Source: Burhinus oedicnemus
Lineage: Eukaryota; Chordata; Aves; Charadriiformes; Burhinidae
Direction of reading: 5' to 3'
Assembly: GCA_008921705.1 (NCBI GenBank)
Contig: VFFE01008410.1
Span: forward strand, 223,714-287,713
Length of the DNA: 64,000 nucleotides
This document shows positions 12,745 to 23,945 of the stretch, piece after piece. The stretch's first letter is position 1. Each line of letters opens with the position of its first letter. The translations under genes and the position numbers were made by a program. A model generated the notes under the pieces. The model was not told where the DNA came from, made no database searches, and saw only the letters and a program-made list of their open reading frames with translations.

Positions 12745-12995
12745 CAAGAGCTTATATTTGACTAACACATTTGTTGTATCCAAACTTTACCACCAGCCTT
12801 CAAAGGCCAGGTGAACAGACTGAGCAGGCAAACATAGGCCCAGTACTAGAAATACATATCCCTTTCAATGGTAATAGGACAATACACACCTATGTAGCAA
12901 TACAGACCAGGATATCAGAGGACTGACCACATATCCAGTTCTGATGAAAAGGGGACACCAAATGGTGGTTTTTGCAGTCTTGTATGGACAGTATG
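12745..12995. repeat. Diverged direct repeat, copy A
   Basis: This copy aligns by eye with 17843-17992 joined to 18387-18485. Shared words include CAGACTGA, TAATAGGACAATAC, CAATACAGA versus CGATACAGA, CCAGTTCTG, GGTG and CAGTCT. Order and spacing are preserved over about 250 bp, with many substitutions. Identity seems about two thirds. It may be an old interspersed repeat, one LTR of a pair, or a segmental duplication. Confidence 0.6.
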
Positions 12996-14333
12996 GAGGC
13001 GGTTCTGCTGCTTCTGTCAAAGTGGTCAAGATGTGATTTCTTGGTTTCTTTTCTTTTTCTGGATTTTCAAGATAGTCATAATACCTTATTGATCATGTAT
13101 TCATTTTGGGTTCCCAGATTTCTTCGAGTAGCTGGACATTCATGAGCAATGATAAAAGGACACATATAATACACCTCTATAGGCAGGTGATAACAACAAG
13201 TCAAATTATAGCAATATTATTGGCATGAGTTTAAACTTGATTCTTTTCAGGTGACAACAACATCCTCTTTGATGACCTATTCAGGTAACCATTACCTTAT
13301 AAATCTGGTTGATCAAATCACGTGCCTCTGGCCTGCATATAGACTGGTTATCTGTAAACTCTAGTTTATAAACTGTTAGGATTTCCATGCTGCCCTTTGC
13401 ATCGTTATTTGGGTATCTTGAGGTACCAACCCCACCTTTAACAAGCCATTAGACTTGAGTCCCTGTCCTTCTGAACTATGTTATCTTGAGAAGTGGCATT
13501 AAGAGGTACTGGGATCTTGATGACCTGCTGCCAGCATGTGCCCTTCTGTTGCCCTCCCCCCGCATCTTCTGGTGCTCCCACACACAGACATTAACATTCA
13601 TCCTCCCTCTGCACAAATCTTATCACTTACATTACAGTTCTCCGTAGGTATAGTTTATCAAGGTGGACATTTCTATACTTAATTGACTCAGTTTTGCTGC
13701 TTGTAATGTCCAAATACCCTATTTCATAAAAACCTTTTCCTATTGGCACACCACATAGGTTGGGTCATATTCCAGGCATTCTTCTTGCTGTTTGAAGCTA
13801 ACGAGGACATAGCCTTGTTCAAGGGCAGTGACTCTGCTTGGTTACATACTAAGTCTTCAAACTTTTTCTGCTGTAAGAAAACTTTCAGCACATGAAGAAC
13901 TTTCAACTCAGCTTTGATCACTTACTCCAAATGGATTTGAGATCTATACTAGTTAAGGGCCTGCTCACAACTCTCAAGCTTCCTGATGAAGAATTTGGGT
14001 CTCTTCCTCTCCATTTTGCTTTTAGGTATTTCTCACTCCACTGTGTGAATAAGCCTTGCCTGGCATTTGTTCGTCGAGCTATTTGGAAACTTAAGTTCAA
14101 TGCGACTGGAGTTGATTTGCAGCAAAAATAACTCTGTAGTCCAGATGTGAAACACTTAACTCTCCAGGGAGGTTTTGAGTAGTTGTGATCTCCCAGAGAT
14201 CTGATCATCCTGCTAGAGCAATTATTTGATTCTTATAGCTTCACGGGACACTGAGGGGTTGTGGCTACTGTTTAGGTTCACCCCAAAGTTGCTACCCTTG
14301 ATGTACTGTAACAGGGAGATAAAAGGTATTATT
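12996..14333. other. No gene recognised; possible decayed minus-strand frames
   Basis: This stretch has two fairly long minus-strand open frames (about 13724-13921 and 13918-14208) that overlap end to end. Neither matches a family I know. They could belong to the same minus-strand decayed tract as 15253-17362, or be chance frames. Confidence 0.3.
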
Positions 14334-14758
14334 ATAGAATCATAGAATGGTTTAGGTTGGAAGGGATCTTAAAGATCATCTAGTTGCAACCCCCCTGCTA
14401 TGGGCAAGGACACCTCCTACTAGACCAGATTGCTCAAAGCCCCATCCAGCCTGGCCTTGAACACTTTCAGGGATGGGGCACCCACAGCTTCTGTGGGCAA
14501 CCCGTTCCAGTGTCTCACCACCCTCATAGTGAAAAATTTCTTCCTGAGATCTAATCTAAATCTACCCTCTTTCAGTTTGAAGCCATTGCCCCTCATCCTA
14601 TCACTACATGCCCTTGTAAAAAGTCCCTCTCCAGATTTCTTGTAGGTCCCCCTTCAGATACTGGAAGGCTGCTATAAGGTCTTCCCAGAGCCTTCTCTTC
14701 TCCAAGCTGAACAGCTCCAACTCTCTCAGCCTGTCCTCATAGGAGAGGTGCTCTGACC
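14334..14758 (-). mobile_element. CR1 LINE 3' fragment, antisense
   Basis: The + strand opens with the inverted CR1 tail (AGAATCATAGAATGG, then TTGGAAGGGATCTTAAAG). It continues with the conserved CR1 3' region, including the CTGGCCTTGAACACTT and CCTTCTCTTCTCCAAGCTGAA blocks, before similarity stops at a 5' truncation. Length is about 425 bp against a full element of about 4.5 kb. It is dead, with no RT domain, and lies antisense to BICD1. Confidence 0.95.
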
Positions 14759-15178
14759 CTAACTCTGTTCTGGGAGTTACTTGTGTTACTACTCCATCTT
14801 CAGCCTGCTTGAAAGGATTCCACTGTGTAACGCTGTAACATCTACTTTATGCCACAAACAGTGAAAGCTATTCCCTGTCTGGGTCTTGCTTTTTAAATTC
14901 AGATTAAATCAGAATTTGCAAGGTACCTTTATCAGTTTTTATGGTCCAGTTAGCCTATTGATCTTTATTTCTAACCACCTCTGAATATGACCAGCTGGTA
15001 TGCTGAGTGGGTATCGCTTAGTTATCTGGGTGAGTATAATTGTAGCATGGTAGGTGGACAAAGAGCAGGTGCACTTAGGAAAGCCTGTGGCACGTTAATA
15101 AGACAGTACTGCTTCCCTTGGAACATCAAAGCAAACTTACAGCGGAGTCATTCTGCTAAATTATTATAAATTATTATT

Positions 15179-15197
15179 AAACCATTCTATGATTCTA
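15179..15197 (+). mobile_element. 19-nt CR1 3'-tail fragment in opposite orientation
   Basis: AAACCATTCTATGATTCTA is the perfect reverse complement of 14335-14353, the tail of the neighbouring CR1. No CR1 body sequence precedes it. An AT-rich ATTATT-containing flank lies beside each copy. It is either an extremely truncated CR1 insertion or a rearranged end of the neighbour. Confidence 0.5.
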
Positions 15198-15252
15198 AAT
15201 TTGCTAAATGTATTGCTGAACACTGTTTTGCCCCTCCAATATTCATAGTGTT

Positions 15253-17362
15253 TTAGCTGCAACTGGAGCTGTTTGTGGAGTAAAAAGGTTTAGGGCTCAT
15301 TCTTTTGGGTTTGGGACTATTCAGTGTATTTAGGATGCAGTCTGCTCCCTGCTGCAGCAGTGGCCAGACTGGAGAGCCATGTATAGCCCAGTGCTGCTGC
15401 ACAGTGATACACTCCACTTGCTGACCTAAACTGTCACTGATGAAGTACAATCTCTTGTCAGCCTCTGATATCTGTACTGGCACTGTGGGACCAGTAGTAA
15501 GTACCTTCACTTGACTGTTCCCATGTCTGTTTTTCTTCTGGGCTGGGTGCTCTTATTGCCCGATACGGGTGAACCGTGGAAATCCAGTTCTCGCTAACCT
15601 CATTCGTAGACATCTGTTAGCAAAATCAGCACCAAATTATTGTCCCTTAACAAGCTACCTAGTGTGGCTTGTTGTGTTCCTTTGGGTCTGTCTTCAGTTG
15701 AACACACGATGGTCCATTTTCCTTGCTGATTACCTATTTTTCTTGCCCTCAGCATCTGGAGCACCAGGCCCTTCATGTGTGCTCGTGGTCTGCTTGTGAA
15801 CTACATCTCCTGTCTAGTCCCTCTGATTCTCTTTGGTACTCAAGCCTATTAAGTACTATTTACTCTGGCCCTGCAATCAGTTAACATAAAGGGGTGGTTC
15901 TGGCTAGGGTTCATTTATAGTTTTCCTGCCCTCCCAAAATAACAACTGCTGCTATTCTAATCTGATCATAAAGGGGTTTTTTTGCTGTAACTGTGATCTT
16001 CAGTACCTTGTGTCCTTCATAGTTTTCACTGAGCCTCTTCACTAAAGCACTGGTTTCTTATCTCAGCTGTATCTTCTCCCCACCCCTCTAATTACTCCCA
16101 GTGTGTCTGTTTCTGGTAGCCTTTAAGGACATGGTCATGCTTTTATCGCAGGTTACAAGATATCCACATCTTTTTATTCTGTTTTCCACTTCATCCATGA
16201 ATTTTGCTTGACTCTCTAGGCCTTCATGGTAATAATTACCACTTAAATAGGCTCTTCTTCATCCTTATCAAAAAAGTATGCAAAAGTTCATCTCACAGTC
16301 TTCCTGTAAAATGTTTCAGTCCTTCAGAAATTATCTACAAACTCACCCAAGCTAGTTGCTGCTATCTGGTGGGGCAATAATCACCTTAAAGAGGTGACAT
16401 CATCCTTCATATACTGTTAGTTTGAAGCTATCTTCATTATAATTATGTTCCCTCTTGTTCTTGAGCACAAATACAGCTACAGCTCCCAGTAGTTGCTTCT
16501 TTATGAAAAGCAATAAGAAAATGAGAGATCTAAGGGATGTATAACATTAAGGCAATCTTGATAATATAGCAAAGCCTTTAAAGCACTGCAAGACTCATCA
16601 AGTCCATCTTATTAGCTCATTATTGGATTAGCTTGCTTTTCTGAATTTAGCACAACCCTGTCATCTACTATTCTGGTTGCCTGAGCAATTTGATTTTGAT
16701 CTATATTTTACTCTTCCATTGCCAGTCACTCGTGTCTCCCTGTTTAAACGCCTAATATAATTTGGTACGGTTCGAACTTGACTGGCATCTAATTTCATTT
16801 CAGTAATAATTTGCTCATTTCTGCTTTGCTCATGATCTGTATTTAATAATGTGCTCTGTCACAAAGTTTTTTCATTTGGTTTATTTCTTTTCTAATGGAG
16901 TGCAGGGAGAGCGTGTACTATGTTCTCCAGGACACTCATAATGTCCTGCAAAATGTCAGTCTCACTAGATGTTTCTGTTCCAGTTGTTTGAATTTTCCCC
17001 AACTTTTTTGGCTGTTAGCATACCTGTTTTCCCTGCTAACTTTCTGAAGCTGGTATTTGCTCATTACACAGTACGTGGTCAGCAGCCTCCTCTGATTCTT
17101 CTTCACCTCCAGCGTGACTTGAATGGCATCCTGTGCTTCACTTAATTTTTTTCTATTTCATTCTTGTGTCCTCTCGTTGAAAAAGATGGCTACCCCTTTT
17201 TCTGTTGAAGCCTCCTTTTCCTGCACATCTCTTAACACAGTTATATTCCTTGAGTTTGTATTCCTCTACCTACTCTTGCAACTTCCACAACTCCTGCTCC
17301 AGGGCTTCAGGTTTTCTGTTTTTAATACTGTTTTCAGTCTTTTTAATCTTATTTTTCAGCTC
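15253..17362 (-). pseudogene. Possible decayed retrocopy or retroelement interior, identity unknown
   Basis: Three separate open stretches run on the minus strand in different frames. 17273-17362 gives a charged, coiled-coil-like 30-residue stretch starting ELKNKIKKTENSIKNRKPEA. 16966-17151 gives 62 codons starting KKLSEAQDAIQVTLEVKKNQ. 15253-15510 is an 85-codon frame containing PVQISEADKRLYFISDSLGQ. Stops and frame changes separate them. I cannot name a parent gene and saw no reverse transcriptase, CCHC or protease motif. The tract lies between the two copies of the diverged direct repeat, so a retroelement interior is an alternative to a processed pseudogene. Chance frames are not excluded. 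Confidence 0.25.
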
Positions 17363-17842
17363 CTATTTTAGGCTCCTTTTCTGACACACCCGTGTCCAAA
17401 GACTGTAATGCTGTTCAGATGTTCCTAACTTAGCTCCCCACTTCATGTTTACTTTAATGCTCTCAAAAAATCATTCTGCATTTCCCAACTGCCATTAAAA
17501 AAAAATCCTCTGTCCACGGATTGGGACCCCACTGAGAGCCCTTTGCTTCTAACCAAGGATTTATTTTGCCCTGTTTCTGAGATGACAAGACAAAGTATGG
17601 AGATCTTTTCAATCCGTCTTTCCTGGGTATTTCCTGAGTATTACTGGTCAGGTCACCACCCCTTGGGTAATTCTGTAACTTTCAATCATGTAGATTACTT
17701 GGACATTTGAAACTTCCCTACAGCAAAACAGTGAAAGCAAAACAACTTCCTTTCCATTAATCGCTTAGGCTCTTGACACTGCTGCAGACTGACAGTGAGA
17801 CTTTTTTTTTTTCTCCTCCCCACAGACTTTCAGCAGTCCTTA

Positions 17843-18485
17843 ATTGCTTAGACTGTCCACATTCTTCATTAGTTGTTTCATCCAAGCTTTACAACTAGTC
17901 TTCAGAAGCAGGTAACCAGACTGACCAAGCGTATACAGCAAACTTAAAATCAAATACTTGAAATGAATTTTCCTTTTAATGATAATAGGACAATACTTCA
18001 CAGAATCATAGAATACCAGGTTGGAAGGGACCTCAAGGATCATCTGGTCCAACCATTCTTGGCAAAAGCATGGTTCAGACAAGACGGCCCAGCACCCTGT
18101 CTAGCTGAATTTTAGAAGTGTCCAATGATGGGGAATCCACCACTTCCCTGGGGAGATTATTCTAAAGGCTGATTGTTCTCATTGTGAAAAAATTTCCTCT
18201 TATGTCCAACTGGAATGTCCCCACGAGTAACTTGTACTCATTACCCTTTGTCTTTTCCATGTGACTCCTTGTAAAAAGGGAGTCTCCATCTTCTTTGTAG
18301 CCACCCTTTAAATACTGGAATGTGACGATAAGGTCTTCTCTAAGCCTTCTTTTCTGAAGACTGAACAAACCTTGTTTGTATACTTCTACGTATACCGATA
18401 CAGATCAGGAACAATTCTGTGGACCCAGTTCTGGAGGAAAAGAGCAACGAAGTGGTGTTTCTTCCAGTCTCTTATGGGTTGTCTA
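17843..18485. repeat. Diverged direct repeat, copy B, interrupted by CR1
   Basis: Copy B matches copy A (12745-12995) in two halves, 17843-17992 and 18387-18485. The alignment is broken exactly at the CR1 insertion 18000-18379. Removing that insertion restores the spacing seen in copy A, which independently confirms the CR1 boundaries. Confidence 0.6.
18000..18379 (-). mobile_element. CR1 LINE 3' fragment with 7-bp target-site duplication
   Basis: The + strand starts ACAGAATCATAGAATACC, the inverted CR1 tail, and continues through the conserved GGTTGGAAGGGACCTCAAGG region to the CCTTCTTTTCTGAAGACTGAA block. The heptamer ATACTTC occurs on both sides (17993-17999 and 18380-18386). The repeat it interrupts is uninterrupted at 12745-12995, giving an empty-site comparison. 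The fragment is about 380 bp, 5'-truncated and non-coding. Confidence 0.9.
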
Positions 18486-18595
18486 AATGTGCCATCAGGT
18501 TGTTTGATTTATTTTGCTTTGTTCTTTTCTGACAGAGGTGCCTGTTTTCATCAGTTTGTTTATCTGTAGACCACCCATCACAGTGCAGGAACTTA

Positions 18596-18900
18596 GTGTA
18601 GCAAAACTCAATGAGAGACCTCACTGGAAGACGAAGGGGATATTTATTTCACAAAATTAACTTAATTGGTTGAATAATTAACTTAATTGGTTAAATAATT
18701 AATGCACTTGCACTCACTTTTTCATAATTATAACTCTCCCTGTCATACCCGCATAATGGGTATACCCAGATGCGTGTGCTAAGTGGTCTGGCCAGGATCA
18801 CATGCGTGGGGCGTAGAAGACAAGGGACTCCGGCTGTTAACTGAGTCCTCATCATGTCTGTTGGGTTCTTTGATTGGTGTCAGCAAACGGGGTTTTAGTC
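18596..18900 (-). mobile_element. Possible LTR-like fragment
   Basis: A TGTAGC start, a minus-strand AATAAA-type signal near 18640-18650 and locally raised CpG content (around 18800-18840) resemble an LTR 3' end on the minus strand. I could not find a matching target-site duplication or the far end. Confidence 0.15.
18659..18700. repeat. 21-bp tandem duplication
   Basis: AACTTAATTGGTTGAATAATT is followed directly by a copy differing by one base (TTGAAT becomes TTAAAT). It is a small two-unit tandem repeat. Confidence 0.85.
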
Positions 18901-21900
18901 AGACTGTATATTCGTTTATTTATGATGTGATATTCTTCCGTTCTTTGGGATTCTCAGATTTCTCAGATTCCCTTGGAAATGCATGCTACTCAGCAATATT
19001 AAAAGAATATGTATGTATGTGTATATATGGGTGTATATAGACAGATTCTTCCTAATATTTTCGTATTAACTTCTATTTAAATACTGCTATGATACTGCTT
19101 TTTTTGTCCTTTTTGGGTGACAGTGACTACAATCTTAACGTCGAAGAAGCTGCAGTTCTCACTAGTGATTTGTTCCATTGCTGTCACTTTTTAAAGTATT
19201 CATGCTGATTCTCATTCAGACTTGTCTAACTTTAAGTTAATATCTTTCCCTTTTGATTAAATGGTTCTTGTTTCATGGTATTTTTTTTACTCTTGAAATA
19301 GGTTTGCTTCTTAAAGTAAATTATATCTTTTTGGTAGACGAAGTAGATGAGTCCACTTGCAATTGAAATTAAATGGGAGTAGTTTATAAGTAATCACTTG
19401 TATCAAAGCAGAAATGCAAGGGCAGAAATGTGTTCCCCTTTGTTTGGTTCTTTGTTTTTTCTTTCATCCTCTCTTTAACATAGTGGTAGTCATGATGCAG
19501 TTGAAAAGAGGATACAGGAAGAAGGTCTGGGTTTCTTTCAGGCGTGTGATGGACAAAGAAGGTGGCCAGTCACAGGACCTGAGTGACCTCCTCAGTCCCT
19601 TCAAAGAGGCTTGGCCAGGTCCCTGCTGAAACAGGCTGGTAGCTCGTGTGCGGTGCTACTTTTCCTTAGACATATCAACTGGGTAACATGTTTCCAGGTA
19701 CTTAACTTACCATTGTCCACAGCAAGAGATCAGTGTTCCTAAAATCAGGATGTCTTGTCATAGGTGACACCTCTACAAGGTAACTAATAAATTACTTTTT
19801 CATGAAAAGCTTTTCATTAGAGATGCCCTTCTCCATGCCACCATTTAAAATCTTTTATGTAGGAAATGTTTCCAGCAATGCAAGTTACAAGTAAGAATCA
19901 TTCAGTTTTTAATAATTGTTACAACAATTTGTCCTGCACTATCCAGGAGATTACACCATATAAAACCTTGCTCCACGTTGAGCACATAATCTCAGTCTGA
20001 ACAGTAGCAAATCTTATGATGGTATCACAACAGGAGATCTGGCCACTTTTTCTGTCTTTATTTTCAGTGCTTTTTGTCCTGAGAAGCCTAGCCCATCAGC
20101 GCTTTCAACAAATGGCATTATTCTTATTCTACAGAAAATATGTTGTCTTCTTACTCTGACCTTGCCAAAACACCAGACCTTATTCTGTGATATTTCACTG
20201 AAGTTAAAAGCCGAAGTCCCTGTTTTTGTTTCCAAATATACCTATTCTTTGTCACCAAGGGTTGCTGTGTGCTGTCATTCTAATATTATTTATTTTCTGT
20301 GCTGTATTGCCAGGGTCAGCAGTGAAACATGATTATCTTGGGATCTAATGAAATAGTTTCCTGCCTCCTGTAATTCTCGCAGTGGCTCAGACATTTAACC
20401 TTTTGACCCATTGGGACTAGCCTCCTAATAAATATACTGCTATGACAGTAGAGCTGTCTCAATTGTTTGCTGTGTTTCCAAGAAGTCAAATATTTTAAAC
20501 ATTTAACATCTTGCACTTCTTTCACTTCCCCCACATGACTTTTTTTTTTTTTAAACACAGCTCAATAAACCTAGTCTGTGTTGAATTTTTGAGTCTTGCA
20601 TAGTATCTACGTGAATTTTATAGTAATAAATTACAGTTTGCTAGGTAATATCTGGAAGAACTTTTAATGGCAGGAATTCAAATATTTTCTGTTATACTAC
20701 ATCATTATTTCTTTTTTCCATTTTTCTTCTTCTTTACGTTTATAATCTTTTTGTCATTAGCACAAGTATTTAATCAGGACAGCATAAGTGGTGGACTTTA
20801 CCCTAGACATGGCTGATGAGGTTCCTGATACTTGATTTATCTCACTTTTATTACCATTCCTCTAGTCTCTCTGGGCACAGTTTCAGCATGTGCCTGTGTT
20901 TCACAGCGGTGAGACGGCATGCCATGCATGGCTGGCCCAGCTGAGCTGCAATGCTGCTTCTGCTGAACAGACCTTCATAAAATTGCTTGGAGCACGTTAG
21001 CTAAAATGGGTTGAGTAGCCCTGAAAAAAACCTGTGAGTTGCTATTTTCAAAGCAGCCTAAGGGTTTTGGACAGTCTTTTAAATCAGAAATCCATCTCCA
21101 TTTCCTGGACTGTTCTGAAATCATCAGCACTGATGTGCGTATTAGGTATATGTGCGTGTAAATACACAACACGCTGTCCTGGTGCTATTTGTGTGATAAA
21201 CAGTAGAGTCATGATGAGTTAAGCTGATCTTTTTTCTTTGAACTCTGTCCTAATCAATTTCTTTTAAGAGAATATGGCATTATGAATCTCTAGGTTCTGT
21301 ATATCGCCAGTCTTTTCTAATTTGCGTTGGGGCAGAGATGTATGGTGGCATAATACTAGAAATTTACTAGAAGTATTTCATTCCACTCTCCTTTCCCCAA
21401 TGTTTTTTTTCCAAGCCATGCTTTATGAAGTCTTGTCACAGCTCCCAGTGATGTGTTAGCAGTTTTCAGAGGTTTCCAATCCATCCTGGAAACCAGCGCT
21501 TGAGAAGCTCTTGGGGGGTGGCTTGGATTCACTGACTTGGGCAGTCTTTTGTGCAAAAGGGGCAACTCCTGCCATGTGGGCCCAGCTCAGAAACCAGTAT
21601 TGTGGGGCAGCGTGGTACAGAGATGGCTGATCAGCTTTCTACAGAGGCAGCCTGAGTTAGCTTGGCTTGGCTTGGCCAGTGTTGGATCAGGTGAAGAAAG
21701 TCCTGCTGGCTTTTGTGGAGCCTTGTGACTGTGCTCTGCCATTTGAGGGCATTTGTCAGCTCGAGCGCAAGATCATACTTCCTGGACCTTCTAAGCCCAG
21801 CCTTTTTGTTTCGCTAGCAAGCCTATGGAAAACTTGAAGCGCTGAGAAATGTGGTGCAGAACAGGCCAGCTGGAACTGTAGTGGTCAGGCCAGGTCTGGC

Positions 21901-22482
21901 AGGGCTCGTTCATTCTGGTTCACTGCTGCCCACATCCCGTCCCAGCTGATGGTGCTGAACCTCGTGAGAGTCTCTTCTCTGCCTTCCTAGGGATCCTGGT
22001 TAACAGGGCATGGCACAGTCCCGTAGAGTGTGCCAGTGTTCCTATATACACAACTGTACTTACACACAACTGTACTTACAGGATTTTCAGAAATGTGTTG
22101 AGAAGCACAGATCCTTCCAATTTCCTAGGGTCATTTAGGTGGGGTGGCTTTTGTTTGTTCTGTGATGTCCCTCTTTGGGTACACAGAGACTTGAGAGTGG
22201 CAAAGTTTGACTTAAACGTCATCTGCATAGATTTGATGTGGAGTCGCCAATGTCTTTAAAAGGCTGGCTTATAGATTCCCAACAGTAAAGGCAGTTATTA
22301 ACTATATTTTGACACAAAGGAGTATCTATGCATCCATTGTAAAAGAAATGTGTTGTTTGATGACATAATGTTTTCTTCACTCTGTGTATCTTTTTCTATT
22401 GGTGTGTGTTTCCTACAAATGCACTTGTAGTTGTGCTGCAGTTCAGAGGTTCAAGTTCAAGATGTTTGTGGATATGCAGGCT

Positions 22483-22518
22483 TAAAATAAAAATAAATAA
22501 ATAAATAAAAATAAATAG
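22483..22518 (+). repeat. (AAAT)n microsatellite
   Basis: About nine units of AAAT/AAAAT, imperfect at the ends. Confidence 0.9.
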
Positions 22519-23865
22519 AAACCATCAACTTTCTCGGGAGTTGCCTCAAAGTGGGAGTCAATAGGGAGCTCTCTGTCCCCTTTTGATGTTAAAATACTTC
22601 AATTAACTGATATATCTTCCCAAAGTGGATTTGTCTGACACTATCCAAAGGCTCTTTGTCTGTAAAGCAATGAACGGGAAACAAGCATCCCTACAGGCAG
22701 CTTCATCATCTCTGTCAGATGTCGTGTCGTGATAGTATTTTTTTCATCTAATGAATCATCAAATACGATTCATTGTAAATTGCAAATGCAGATTAGAAAT
22801 GCTCTTCAATTAACGTAGGTGTTTCTTAACACAGAGTATGAAAGACTAACAACAAATAGGAACTCCTTATCATAACTTGTTTTGCACTGAGGAGGTCCTG
22901 GTTCTTTTGGGATCTCAGTAAGAAAGGCACTCAACCCTTAAAGCCGGTTAACTAAGTTATTCAAAAAAGGATGTAAATTATAGAGAGAGTGATAACAATC
23001 TTGCATCCCTCCCGATACTGGGATCCACCTGCTGTGGCATTGGACGAGCCCCGGGTGGCTCATGGAATGCTGTGTCGTTTCCATCTGTGGTGAGTGTCAA
23101 CAGCCTTTCTGTTCACCTGGTACTCTTGTGGGGTCTTGATCAAAATACATGCTCATAAATCAACGATAACAGTCAAGTTTGGAAGGTGGAGTTAGTTTTG
23201 AAAAGTTGCTTGGATAATATGTTCCACTACCTTATATCAATAAAATTACAGTTCTTGTACAGGTGCACATAGTATTTCAAGGCCAAGACAATGCTCTATA
23301 CACATACTTACAATTAAGTATACATTGTATATATAAATGTTGATTATCCATGTATTGATAATGTGTATGCGGATTAATTATAGTATTGTGTCACGCAGTA
23401 TTTGTGATACAGAGGCATACACTGGAGAAGAAGTTGTGGCTACTGTGCCATGGCTGGTTGGTATCACAGGCTACCCAGAGCGCACCTGCATATGTGAGAA
23501 GGAAGCATGAGCTGGATCACTAACTCCTTGAACCACAGTCTTCCAGCTGCACAGCTATGACATTGAAGGATGAATAGAAACCTGTGAATTGTGATGTACA
23601 CCTTTCAGCAAAATACCAGCTGTGTTAGACACACTTGCCCAGTGAAGCCAGTGTAGCTCAGGTAATATGAAGAGGTCTTGTAATGAGTTGTTAATATTGG
23701 AGACGTATACTTTGTTTTCAAAAAAAAAAAAGCCGTCTCCAAAGTGAGGTAAACTGTTAGTGCTTCTGGAGACCTTGTGGAGGGGGTAGGTGATATTTAC
23801 TTTACAGAATCTCTGAGATGCCTGACTTCTACCTACCTGCACTCATTCTGTTATAGATTGCATTC

Positions 23866-23945
23866 ACTCACACTCTCATGCACGCATACCTTCAAGAAAC
23901 AAGACACGTAGATGTGTATGCGTGCACAAGTATGTGCATGTCAGG
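23866..23945. repeat. CA/TG-rich alternating tract
   Basis: Imperfect CACTCACACTC and TGCACGCATAC words are followed by TGTATGCGTGCACAAGTATGTG. The alternating purine-pyrimidine character is suited to length polymorphism. A similar tract lies at 24290-24328. Confidence 0.6.
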
